Assembly: GCF_008632335.1 (NCBI RefSeq)
Contig: NZ_VWXX01000001.1
Span: 248,001-312,000 of the forward strand
Source of the DNA: Thiohalocapsa marina
GTDB lineage: Bacteria; Pseudomonadota; Gammaproteobacteria; Chromatiales; Chromatiaceae
DNA length: 64,000 nucleotides
Direction: 5' to 3'
Shown: in pieces, positions 9,758 through 21,032 of the stretch
Position numbering within the stretch: the first letter of the stretch is position 1
Layout: the number at the start of each line of letters is the position of its first letter
Program-made: the position numbers and the translations under genes
The notes under the pieces: model-generated
What the model was told of the DNA's origin: nothing
Seen by the model: the letters and a program-made list of their open reading frames with translations, nothing else
Databases searched by the model: none

Positions 9758-9876
9758 GCATCAGTGCCGATAGGGATTGTATTCGATGGCCAACAACCAA
9801 CATTACCTCCCTCGGAGGGACTCGCCCAAACATTAATAGTTACTGTGGTTTGAGCATGGGTAGAGCTTCCAAATAA
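8785..9876 (+). CDS. IS481-family DDE transposase
   Basis: The transposase cuts and joins the IS ends in the cytoplasm. The start is the ATG at 8785, preceded by GAGGAG at good spacing; an earlier in-frame ATG at 8752 lacks this. An N-terminal helix-turn-helix region (about 20-60, with YNLSTITVRKWRNRE) is followed by an rve-type DDE core: Asp in FVHVDVKYLP, Asp in LTDNGKEF and Glu in NGMIERFNG, then the C-terminal YNQHIPQRAL and PVECLKQW motifs of the family. The frame does not stop inside the element: after GLD at the right inverted repeat it continues about 40 codons into flanking DNA before a TAA ending at 9876. The product therefore has a foreign tail. Confidence 0.9.
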   Translation: MQVSLHKNARTTPAIRRELQASTEPTSVLAQRYNLSTITVRKWRNREGTEDASHRPHTLHANLSPAQEALVVELRKLLLLPLDDLLVVTHEFINDTVSRSGLDRCLRRHGVSRLKDLLPREEPQKDPPKGFKDDAPGFVHVDVKYLPQMPDQDQREYLFAAIDRASRWVYVEILPTKSAKHASAFLKRLLKAAPFTITKVLTDNGKEFSDRFCATGQREPTGRHAFDRICAAYGIEHRLIKPRHPQTNGMIERFNGRIGEVLQTTRFRSGEHLHETLLRYVKLYNQHIPQRALKHSTPVECLKQWRRERPELFRKRLYNQTGLDSISADRDCIRWPTTNITSLGGTRPNINSYCGLSMGRASK

Positions 9877-9930
9877 AATTAGATTGATCGTTAAAGCTAT
9901 CAAATAGAGTGCGAGCTTTGACGCTTTCAT
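9758..9930 (-). pseudogene. signal-peptide stub of the IS-disrupted exported protein
   Basis: About 57 codons remain: a signal peptide (MKASK, hydrophobic LYLIALTINLILFG, cleavage near THA-QT) and the start of an InlB-type repeat (VWASPSEGG, ...IPIGTDA). The frame then enters the IS. The IS-distal piece resumes with YTTGAITAACTV, the end of such a repeat, so the two pieces look like one gene with the middle of at least one repeat missing. The ATG is one base after the stop of the upstream LVIVD fragment. The stub may still give a short exported peptide. Confidence 0.75.
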
Positions 9931-9931
9931 A

Positions 9932-10246
9932 TCAGCTGGGCTCTATCAAAATTTTCGGACGGGTCGTGCCTGCTGCGGCGTAAGCGTACTGGCCTTGGAC
10001 AACAATATCCAAGTAGTGGCCAGAGCCCCAATGGCCAACCAATTCCAGCGGATCCGCAGTAACGGTTGCCGTGATACCAGCGTCCGGTGTGACGGACTGC
10101 GGTGCGCTCACCGCGAGCGCGGCAGTGGGCAGGGAGAACAATGCAAACGCAAGGATGGCCCATGCGGCTGCAGTCCAGCGGACGCTGGGCGCCCGCCGAA
10201 GGTTGGTAGAGACCTGGCGGACTATCTGCTGGCTGCGCGTATTCAT
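9932..10246 (-). pseudogene. N-terminal fragment of an LVIVD-repeat-like exported protein
   Basis: 104 codons from an ATG at 10246 with GGAG upstream. The protein has a basic N terminus and a hydrophobic export segment (AAWAILAFALFSLPTAALA). It then enters what looks like the first LVIVD-type propeller blade (LVGHWGSGHYLDIVVQGQYAYAAAG) and stops after about ten unrelated residues. Intact members of this family continue for several hundred residues with LxILDVSDPxxP repeats, so this is a truncated gene or the edge of a deletion. It ends one base before the next stub begins, and the base composition is less GC-rich than around it. A longer in-frame start at 10405 is possible but less likely. 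Confidence 0.6.
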
Positions 10247-10671
10247 CTGTGCTCGCTCCGCTTGGCAGCGGGTCGCCGGACTGGACTTTTCTGGGTCACC
10301 AACCGCATAAGCTACTACACAGCGAGCATCGGATTCAAGTGGGCGACTTTGCAAGTCACACAGTACGGTGACATTTTTGCCAGGCCGGGAAGAAAATAAG
10401 TACACGGCTTATGCCATCCAGGCCCAGCCTAGTCAGATTGGGAACGTGGCTATGCACCGACAGCGTGCGATTTCGATGGGGCGCCGGCAGCGAACTACGC
10501 ATCTGACCCCGATCATGCTTGCCGCAAATTCCTGCGGGGCGGTCGCCGCCGGTCACACGATCGAAACCCGAATCGGGCTATAGTCAGTATTTGTCATTTT
10601 CCAGAGGCCGGTCGAGCGGGTGCAGTCGACCCAGCGATCCGGTCGTGTATCCACAGCTCCGGGACGAATCG
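10247..10671. other. intergenic region between the broken exported genes and nifJ
   Basis: No convincing gene is seen in these 425 bp. The region is less GC-rich than its surroundings and separates divergent genes, so it should hold promoters in both directions. A possible -10 for nifJ (TATAGT) lies near 10578, but no clear -35 or operator was found. Confidence 0.4.
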
Positions 10672-14265
<3,594 letters not shown>

Positions 14266-14291
14266 CCAAGCCGACCAACCGAAGACTCGGA

Positions 14292-14454
14292 TTAACCGCA
14301 GAGGCGCAGAGGGCGCTGAGAAGACTCAGAGAAGGCGAATATGCTTGGGGTCGGGAGGCGCTGTTGAACCGCCGGGGCGCCTTGGCGGGTCCAGATGCCG
14401 AGTCCAAACATCATCTTGATGTGCTTTGTGGCTTCTCTGCGGCTCTGCGGTTAA
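14292..14454. repeat. MITE-like dispersed repeat with CGCAGAG termini
   Basis: A 163-bp non-coding element bounded by imperfect inverted ends: TTAACCGCAGAGGCGCAGAG at the left (14292) and GCGGCTCTGCGGTTAA at the right (ending 14454), both containing TTAACCGCAGAG on one strand or the other. Sequences of this TTAACCGCAGAG type are common dispersed repeats in many gammaproteobacterial and environmental genomes. It sits between nifJ and the DHOD-like gene and could form a hairpin in their shared transcript. Confidence 0.75.
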
Positions 14455-14490
14455 AAATCCACGATCCCGATCCCTATTTCGGAGACACCC

Positions 14491-15507
14491 ATGGACCTGA
14501 CCACCCAGTATCTTGGCTTTGAGCTCAAGAACCCGATCGTGCCGTCCGCCTCGCCGCTGTCGAAGAGCATCGACCAGGCGCGCCAGCTGGAGGACCACGG
14601 CGCGGCGGCCATCATCATGTACTCGCTGTTCGAGGAGGCCATCACCACCGAGACGGAGACCATGAACCGCTTTCTGCACCAGCAGGACACCGGCTTTGCC
14701 GAGGCAGACCAGGGCTTTCTGCCGGACTGGCAGGACTTCAGCGGCGGCCTGGAGCAGTACCTGGAGAATCTGCGCCGGCTCAAGGAGGCGCTGGACATTC
14801 CGGTCATCGCCAGTCTCAACGGCGTCACCCCCGGGGGCTGGCTCAGCCATGCTCGGGAGCTTGAGCAGGCCGGCGCCGATGCGCTGGAGTGCAACGTCTA
14901 TTACGTGGCCGCGGACATCCACCAGAGCGGCACCCAGGTGGAGGAGCGCTACCTGGAGATCCTGCACACGCTGAAGGGCCAGATCGGCATCCCCATCAAC
15001 ATGAAGCTGTCGCCTAGTTTCAGCTCGGTGGGCAACATGGTGCAGCGGCTGGCCGCCGAAGGCGCCGACGGCGTGGCGTTGTTCAACCGCTTCTACCAGC
15101 CGGACATCAACATCGACAGCCTGCGCCTGCAGCCGAGCCTGCACCCGTCCACGTCGCCCGAGGCGCTGCTGGCCATGCGCTGGATCGCAATCCTGTATGG
15201 CCGCATCGAGGGCCTGTCTCTGGGGGCCACCGGCGGCGTCCACAGCGCCGAAGACGCCATCAAGCTGCTGCTGGCGGGGGCGGACGTGGTGCATCTGTGC
15301 AGCACACTGCTGAAGCAGGGCACCGGGCAGGTGGCACACATCCTGCGGGGGCTCTGCGAATGGATGGAGGCCCAGGGCTTCGAGTCGGTTACCGAGGTCC
15401 GCGGCAATCTCAGCGCCCTGGCCATTCCGAATCCGTCGGAGTACGAGCGCGCCAATTATGTCAATGTCATCGACAGCTACAGCTTCTCGCCCGGGGTGAT
15501 GGTCTGA
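14491..15507 (+). CDS. dihydroorotate dehydrogenase-like FMN protein (NifJ-associated)
   Basis: A 338-residue TIM-barrel flavoprotein of the PyrD-like group that commonly lies next to nifJ. It starts MDLTTQYLGFELKNPIV, followed by the SASPLSK motif of DHOD-type FMN barrels. The phosphate-binding glycines typical of the family appear in the LGATGGVHS segment (near 240-250), and NMKLSPSFS holds a probable FMN-contacting Lys. It differs from true class 1 PyrD in the active-site region, so a role in pyrimidine synthesis should not be assumed. A flavin-dependent step linked to pyruvate oxidation or to amino-acid or thiol redox is possible. A preceding GGAG-type site (CGGAGACACCC) is visible. The upstream MITE-like repeat separates it from nifJ. 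Confidence 0.85.
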   Translation: MDLTTQYLGFELKNPIVPSASPLSKSIDQARQLEDHGAAAIIMYSLFEEAITTETETMNRFLHQQDTGFAEADQGFLPDWQDFSGGLEQYLENLRRLKEALDIPVIASLNGVTPGGWLSHARELEQAGADALECNVYYVAADIHQSGTQVEERYLEILHTLKGQIGIPINMKLSPSFSSVGNMVQRLAAEGADGVALFNRFYQPDINIDSLRLQPSLHPSTSPEALLAMRWIAILYGRIEGLSLGATGGVHSAEDAIKLLLAGADVVHLCSTLLKQGTGQVAHILRGLCEWMEAQGFESVTEVRGNLSALAIPNPSEYERANYVNVIDSYSFSPGVMV

Positions 15508-15521
15508 GCCGGGTCCGAGCC

Positions 15522-16991
15522 GTGGCTGAATCCGGAGCGCAGCAGGCGCATCCATCGGCAAGCACAGCAATCAAGGCCAGGTCCCGCGCGCGGATCGCCG
15601 TCGCGGGCGCCAGCGGTTTCATCGGCAGCGCGCTCTGTCCGCGGCTGGCGGAGATCCATGACGTCGTCGCGCTGACCCGCTCACCCGCCCGCAGCCGGCT
15701 ACCGGACAGCCACGGGGGCGTCCACTGGCGCCATTGCGATCTGTTCCGGCTGGACGATGTGCGCCGGGCACTGGCGGGCGTGGACTATGCGGTCTATCTG
15801 GTGCACTCGCTGGCGCCGTCGTCCCGCCTCACCCAGGCCAGCCCGCGGGACATGGACCTGGTGCTGGCGGACAACTTCGCCCAGGCCGCGGCGGCCAACG
15901 GGGTGCGGCAGATCGTCTTCGTCAGCGGCGTCATGCCCCGGAGCTTTCGCTTCTCGCCGCTGCTCTGGAGCCGGCGCGAGGTAGAGATGGTGCTGGCCGC
16001 CCAGGGCGTGCCGGTGACGGCGCTGCGCGCCAGCCTGGTGGTCGGTCCAGGCGGCACCGGACCCGGCCTGCTGGTGGACCTGGTACGGCGGCTGCCGGCA
16101 TTCCTGTTGCCGCCGTCGTCGCGCTCGCTGACGCGCCCGATCGCGCTGCAGGACTTGGTGCGGGCCATTCTGCTCAGCCTCGGACAGCCCCAGCGCTACC
16201 AGGGGGCATTCGATATCGGCGGCGCCGAATGGTTGAGCTACGAAGCCATGCTGCGGCAGACCGCCGAGGTGCTGGGCGTGCGGCGGGCATTCGTGCATGT
16301 GCCGGTGATGCCCACGCGGCTGGCCTCGCTGGTGGCCCGCGTGGTCAGCGGTGCACCGGGCATGATGGTGGGCGCGGTGGTCGAGAGCCTGCCCCAGGAC
16401 ACCTGCATGCAGGACAATCCGCTGCAGCAGGCCATCGCGCCACAGGCCCGCGGCTTTCGCGCCGCCCTCGCGGATGCCGTCGACCCGCAGACCGGCCGCC
16501 TGCGGCCCAGCCCGCGGCAGTCGGTACAGGGACAGGACCTGGAGCTGATGCGGCGCCAGTCACTGGTGCGTTCGATCCAGCGGGTGCTGCTGCCCCCCGG
16601 GCAGGACGCCGCCTGGGTGGCGGGGAATTACTTTCGCTGGCTCGGCCGCTGTCTGTGGCCCCTGGTGCGCACCCGCATCGGCGCAGACGGCAGCATCGAC
16701 GTGCTGCTGGCCACGCCCGGGCTCAGGCTGTTGCGCCTGCGCCGCGCCTCCGAACACTGCACGCCCCGACGCGAGGTCTATCGCATCACCGGCGGCCTGC
16801 TCGCCCGCCGCCAGGCCGACGGGCTGCCGCGCTTCGAGTTCCAGACCGTGCTGGAGCAGCGCTACACCCTGACCGCCATCCACGACTACGCCCCCGCCCT
16901 GCCCTGGTACCTGTATCTGCCGTCGCAGGCGTTCGCCCACCTGCGGGTGATGCGCTGGTACCAGCGCCGCCTGGCCCGGCTCGCGCGCTAG
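15522..16991 (+). CDS. SDR-family NAD(P)-binding protein with C-terminal DUF2867-like domain
   Basis: A 489-residue protein with an N-terminal extended/atypical SDR Rossmann fold: nucleotide-binding GASGFIGSAL near 27-36, an HSL segment and a FVSGVMP strand typical of NmrA/complex-I-NDUFA9-like SDRs. The last ~170 residues resemble DUF2867-type domains found fused to such SDRs, with an RLLRLRRASEHC segment and aromatic residues near the end. No classical YxxxK active site is evident, so it may bind rather than oxidise substrate. The start chosen is GTG at 15522, 14 bp after the DHOD-like gene; there is no good ATG before the Rossmann motif. The short gap suggests co-transcription with the DHOD-like gene. 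The function is unknown. Confidence 0.7.
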   Translation: MAESGAQQAHPSASTAIKARSRARIAVAGASGFIGSALCPRLAEIHDVVALTRSPARSRLPDSHGGVHWRHCDLFRLDDVRRALAGVDYAVYLVHSLAPSSRLTQASPRDMDLVLADNFAQAAAANGVRQIVFVSGVMPRSFRFSPLLWSRREVEMVLAAQGVPVTALRASLVVGPGGTGPGLLVDLVRRLPAFLLPPSSRSLTRPIALQDLVRAILLSLGQPQRYQGAFDIGGAEWLSYEAMLRQTAEVLGVRRAFVHVPVMPTRLASLVARVVSGAPGMMVGAVVESLPQDTCMQDNPLQQAIAPQARGFRAALADAVDPQTGRLRPSPRQSVQGQDLELMRRQSLVRSIQRVLLPPGQDAAWVAGNYFRWLGRCLWPLVRTRIGADGSIDVLLATPGLRLLRLRRASEHCTPRREVYRITGGLLARRQADGLPRFEFQTVLEQRYTLTAIHDYAPALPWYLYLPSQAFAHLRVMRWYQRRLARLAR

Positions 16992-17104
16992 GCCGGCGGA
17001 GCGAGGCGGTCGTTGGCATTCGTGCTGGGGCTGCGGTAGTTTATGCGACTGATGTGTCAGCGACCGACCGCTGATGCACCGTCCGACCCCATCCGGAGGC
17101 CGCC

Positions 17105-18166
17105 GTGATCGTCCAGAGCTTCACCAGCGATGCGCTTGCGCAGACGCGCCACCTCCGTCTCGGCCTGTACCAGGGCGAAGGCACTGCCGGCGACATGCAG
17201 GCGGTGCGCGACAACCTGGACACCCTGCGCGCAGTGGCGGAACGCGCCGCCGGCCATGGCGTGCACCTGCTCAGCTTCCCGGAGCTCTATCTCACGGGCT
17301 ACGACGTCACCGACGCCGCCAGCGCCCATCAGCTGGCCGAGGAGATCCAGCGCCAGGGCATCCTGGAGGCGGTGGCCGCCGTGGCCCGGGAGCAGGGACT
17401 GGCCATCATCTGTCCCTATCCGGAGGCGGCCACGGTGGCCGGCGAGCGCCGCTACTACGACAGCATCGCCGTCTATGACCGCACGGGCGAGCTGCTCAAG
17501 AACTACCGAAAGACGCACCTTTGGGGTGGGGATGAGCGCAACAACTGGTCCTTCGGCCATGTCCATCCGGAAGAAGGCGAGGCCTACAGCGTGTTCGAGG
17601 TCAACGGCCTGCGCGTCGGGGTGCTGAACTGCTACGAGGCGGAATTTCCGGAACTCTGCCGCATCCTGGCGCTGAAGGGGGCGGAACTGGTGGTGATCCC
17701 CACCGCCGCCGATGACTACACCGTGCTGCGCACCGGCGAGCTGACCAAGACACCCTACCCGGACGTGCAGTTCCTGATCCGCGCCAACGCCTGGCATAAC
17801 CACATCTTCTGCGCCTACAGCAATCGTCGGGGCAGCGAGACCCTTCACGGCAAGGTGGTCGGCGGCTATCTGGGCAACTCCTGCCTGGCGGATCCCCACG
17901 GCCAGTTCCTGATCCCGGTGATGACGCTGCCGCCGCGGCGCGAGGACCAGCCCGGTTCCGGCTGGAACGATCAGATGCTGCTGATCGCCGACTGCGTGCC
18001 CGCGTTCTACGGACCGACCCATCCCGAGACCCGCATCAACGACCGCTCCGCCGCGACCCGCTACATCGACGACCGTCGCTGGGACCTGTACGGCCCGCTG
18101 GTGGCGCCGGAACGGGTGGACCAGGACAGCGGCGCGGTCACGCCCTACCCCGATCAGCCGCAATAG
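17105..18166 (+). CDS. carbon-nitrogen hydrolase (nitrilase superfamily)
   Basis: A 353-residue enzyme of the nitrilase superfamily, which hydrolyses amide or related C-N bonds through a Glu-Lys-Cys triad. All three residues are visible: Glu60 (FPELYLTGYD), Lys136 (YRKTHLWGGDE) and Cys176 (VLNCYEAEFPE). The long C-terminal tail (about 290-353) is unusual for small amidases of this group. The start is GTG at 17105 with GGAGG 7 bp before it. The glutamate decarboxylase gene follows after 30 bp, so the two are probably one operon, and the hydrolase may act on a glutamate- or GABA-related amide. The exact substrate cannot be told from sequence; aliphatic amidase or N-carbamoyl-type activity are alternatives. 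Confidence 0.88.
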   Translation: MIVQSFTSDALAQTRHLRLGLYQGEGTAGDMQAVRDNLDTLRAVAERAAGHGVHLLSFPELYLTGYDVTDAASAHQLAEEIQRQGILEAVAAVAREQGLAIICPYPEAATVAGERRYYDSIAVYDRTGELLKNYRKTHLWGGDERNNWSFGHVHPEEGEAYSVFEVNGLRVGVLNCYEAEFPELCRILALKGAELVVIPTAADDYTVLRTGELTKTPYPDVQFLIRANAWHNHIFCAYSNRRGSETLHGKVVGGYLGNSCLADPHGQFLIPVMTLPPRREDQPGSGWNDQMLLIADCVPAFYGPTHPETRINDRSAATRYIDDRRWDLYGPLVAPERVDQDSGAVTPYPDQPQ

Positions 18167-18196
18167 CACCAATCCCCACGCCCAGGAGCCTGCCCG

Positions 18197-19591
18197 GTGT
18201 CCAGACACAAGCGCCCCACGGATCCCCTCGCCCCCGAGCAGCGCGATGCCCTGCTCGCGCCCGCCTTTGCCCGCCGGGGCATGCAGCGACCGGTGCCGAA
18301 GAACCGCCTGCCCGAGCATGAAACCGCCCCGGATACCGCCTACCAGCTGATCCATGACGAGCTGATGCTGGACGGCAACGCCCGCCTGAACATGGCCACC
18401 TTCGTCACCACCTGGATGGAGCCCCAGGCGGAGCGGCTGATGGCCGAGGCGTTCGACAAGAACCTGATCGACAAGGACGAATATCCGCAGACCGCCGCCA
18501 TCGAGGAGCGCTGCGTCAACATCGTCTCGGACCTGTTCCACGCGCCGGAGCCCGGCATCGGCGCCTCCGCCATCGGTTCCAGCGAGGCGGTGATGCTGGC
18601 GGGCATGGCGCTTAAGTGGCGCTGGCGCGACCGCCGCTGCGCCCAGGGCAAGCCCGCCGACCGGCCGAACCTGATCCTGGGCGCCAATGTGCAGGTGGTG
18701 TGGGAGAAGTTCTGCCGCTACTGGGAGGTGGAGCCCCGCTACATCCCGATGCAGCCGGGGCGCTATGTGATCACCCCCGAGGAGGTGGTGGCACGCACCG
18801 ACGAGAACACCATCGGCGTGGTGGCCATCCTCGGCACCACCTTCACCGGCGAATACGAGCCCATCGAGGCCATCCACGAGGCCCTCATGGCGCAGAACAC
18901 CGCCACCGGCTGGGAGATCCCGATGCATGTGGACGCGGCCAGCGGTGGCTTTGTCGCGCCCTTCCTGCAGCCGACGCTCAAGTGGGACTTCCGCCTGCCG
19001 CTGGTCAAGTCCATCAATGTCTCCGGACACAAGTACGGGCTGGTGTATCCCGGCGTCGGCTGGGTGGTCTGGCGCACCAGCGCGGATCTGCCGGAGGATC
19101 TGGTGTTTCGCGTGAACTACCTTGGCGGCGACATGCCCACCTTCACGCTGAACTTCTCGCGCCCGGGCAATCAGGTGGTGGCCCAGTACTACAACTTCCT
19201 GCGCCTGGGCCGCGCCGGCTACACGCAGATCATGCAGGCCCTGCGCGACACCGCCACCGGGCTGGCCCGCGAGATCGCCGCAGTGGGTCCGTTCGAGCTG
19301 ATCAGCGACGGCAGCAGCATCCCGGTGTTCGCCTTCCGGCTGAAGGACCACATCCAGGGCTACAGCGTCTTCGACGTGTCCAGCAAGCTGCGGGAATTCG
19401 GCTGGCAGGTGCCCGCCTACACCATGCCGGAACACGCCGAGGACGTCGCCGTGCTGCGGGTGGTGGTGCGCGAGGGCTTCAGCCAGGACATGGCGGAGAT
19501 GCTGCTGTCTGCCATGCGCAAGACCGTCGACTATTGCGCCGCGCAGGAGCAGCGTCCGCCGTCACCACCGCAGCCGCAGTTTGCGCATTGA
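18197..19591 (+). CDS. gad: glutamate decarboxylase
   Basis: A 464-residue PLP enzyme of the GadB group that converts glutamate to GABA and CO2, consuming a proton in the cytoplasm. The PLP lysine is Lys279 in SGHKYG, and HVDAASGG (Asp246) binds the pyridine nitrogen. The N-terminal MATFVTTWMEP and SSEAVMLAGMALKWRW blocks are characteristic of GAD. Length matches E. coli GadB (466). The start is a GTG at 18197 with an AGGAG site upstream. It follows the nitrilase-family gene by 30 bp and is followed after 64 bp by an exported coiled-coil protein. There is no glutamate/GABA antiporter nearby, so an acid-resistance role is not shown; GABA metabolism with the neighbouring hydrolase is an alternative. 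Confidence 0.94.
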   Translation: MSRHKRPTDPLAPEQRDALLAPAFARRGMQRPVPKNRLPEHETAPDTAYQLIHDELMLDGNARLNMATFVTTWMEPQAERLMAEAFDKNLIDKDEYPQTAAIEERCVNIVSDLFHAPEPGIGASAIGSSEAVMLAGMALKWRWRDRRCAQGKPADRPNLILGANVQVVWEKFCRYWEVEPRYIPMQPGRYVITPEEVVARTDENTIGVVAILGTTFTGEYEPIEAIHEALMAQNTATGWEIPMHVDAASGGFVAPFLQPTLKWDFRLPLVKSINVSGHKYGLVYPGVGWVVWRTSADLPEDLVFRVNYLGGDMPTFTLNFSRPGNQVVAQYYNFLRLGRAGYTQIMQALRDTATGLAREIAAVGPFELISDGSSIPVFAFRLKDHIQGYSVFDVSSKLREFGWQVPAYTMPEHAEDVAVLRVVVREGFSQDMAEMLLSAMRKTVDYCAAQEQRPPSPPQPQFAH

Positions 19592-19655
19592 GCGATCGCG
19601 CGGCCGGCCAACACCCAACCCGCGAAACCGAATGCGCGTTTGCAACAGGTAGGTT

Positions 19656-21032
19656 ATGCAGAAAAACAGACCCCTTGCCATGGCCATGCGTTTCGTCCTT
19701 GCCCTTGTCCTGAGCGCCAGCGCCGGCGCGCGCGCGCAATCAGACGCGCCGCCGAACGCCGATGCGCCGCCGGCCGGCATCACGGAACAGGCGACGGAAC
19801 TGTGGCAGCGCTCGCAGCAACAGGTGCGGGAGGCCTGGGAGCAGTCGCAGCAACAGGCCGGCGACCTGCTGGAGCGCTCGCGCAGCACCGCCGACGACTG
19901 GTGGCAACGCTCGCGGGACCTGACCCTGGACGCCTGGGAGTCCACCCGCGATGCGCTGGACAGCCAGGAGCCGGACCCCTTCGGACAGGTCTGGACCCGT
20001 GTGGTGCCCAAGCTGGAAGAGACCGTGGCCCTGGAAGAGGCCCAGCGCGACCTGCCTCAGCGCGCCTGGTTCCAGCGCGATCAGGCCGACGTGCAGGACG
20101 AGATCAACGCCCTGCTGGACGCCTCCGTGGCCATCCTCGCCACATCGCCGATGCAGCAATACCGCGAGCGCCTGCGCGAGCTGCAGGAGCAACTCGAGGC
20201 CACCCGCCAGGAGCTCGACCGCTACCGCCAGGCGCGCATCGCCGCCCCGGAAAAGTCCCTGACCGGCAAGACCGTCGCCGACTACGACCGTCTCATCGAC
20301 GAGCGCAGCCGGAACATCGAGCGTCTCAAGCAGGCGCTGGCGGAGGTCAAGCGGGATTTCGCCGCGGAACTGCGGGGCATCGGCCTGGAACTGGATGACG
20401 AACAGGTGGAATTCCTGCTGTCCACTGTGGTGGGCGACAACATCGTCGACCTGGGCATCGTCTTCGACAACGTCAAGGCGGTGACCCTGCAGCTGGAGCA
20501 ACTGGTGCGCGACAGCGGCGAGGACCTGCAGAGCGCCCGGCGCTATTACGGCATGTACGTGGTGCTACTGCGGGCGCTGAACCGCATGCACCTGGACGTG
20601 GAACAGGCCATCGAGCAACGCTATATCCCGCAGATCAACGCCATCGCGGAGCGGGCGGAGGCCCTGGCGGAGGACACCCGCACGCTGCAGCGCCAGCACC
20701 CGGAGAAGCGGGCCATCCTGGCAGGCAACCTCGAGGCGCAGCAGCTGACCATTGCCGCCGCCGGCGTCTACCGCGACTACCTGAAGCAACAGGCGGCCCA
20801 GGTGCGCCAGGCGCGGCAGACCCTGGAGCAGGACATCGCCACCGCCTGGAATACCTACGAGACGGTACGCGTCTCCGGCGAACTGGTGGATCTGGTGCGC
20901 TCCAGCCGGCAGTTGCTGGACGGGCTGCTGGACCGTCAGGTGCCGGCGTTGCGGCCGTTCCAGAACCTGGAGATGCAACGTGAATTTGCCAAGCTTACCG
21001 AGCAGCTGCGCGCCTCCGGGGGAGCGGAGTGA
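19656..21032 (+). CDS. exported coiled-coil protein of unknown function
   Basis: A 458-residue protein with an N-terminal signal peptide (MQKNRPLAMAMRF, hydrophobic VLALVLSASAG, cleavage near ARA-QS). The mature part is almost wholly alpha-helical and charged. A Trp/Gln-rich amphipathic repeat near 45-100 has recurring W-x-x-S spacing (ELWQRSQQQ, AWEQSQQQ, DWWQRSRD). Long coiled coils follow (about 165-250 and 330-420). No enzyme motif is seen. It lies downstream of gad and overlaps the 5' end of the isoaspartyl methyltransferase gene by 53 bp, so the two are probably co-translated and both periplasmic. A structural or scaffolding role in the envelope is possible. I do not recognise the family. 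Confidence 0.75.
   Translation: MQKNRPLAMAMRFVLALVLSASAGARAQSDAPPNADAPPAGITEQATELWQRSQQQVREAWEQSQQQAGDLLERSRSTADDWWQRSRDLTLDAWESTRDALDSQEPDPFGQVWTRVVPKLEETVALEEAQRDLPQRAWFQRDQADVQDEINALLDASVAILATSPMQQYRERLRELQEQLEATRQELDRYRQARIAAPEKSLTGKTVADYDRLIDERSRNIERLKQALAEVKRDFAAELRGIGLELDDEQVEFLLSTVVGDNIVDLGIVFDNVKAVTLQLEQLVRDSGEDLQSARRYYGMYVVLLRALNRMHLDVEQAIEQRYIPQINAIAERAEALAEDTRTLQRQHPEKRAILAGNLEAQQLTIAAAGVYRDYLKQQAAQVRQARQTLEQDIATAWNTYETVRVSGELVDLVRSSRQLLDGLLDRQVPALRPFQNLEMQREFAKLTEQLRASGGAE

Noticed and set aside
17057-19435. A 792-codon minus-strand frame opposite the nitrilase and gad genes
   Set aside because: It is a GC-driven shadow; the plus-strand genes have full catalytic motifs and ribosome-binding sites.
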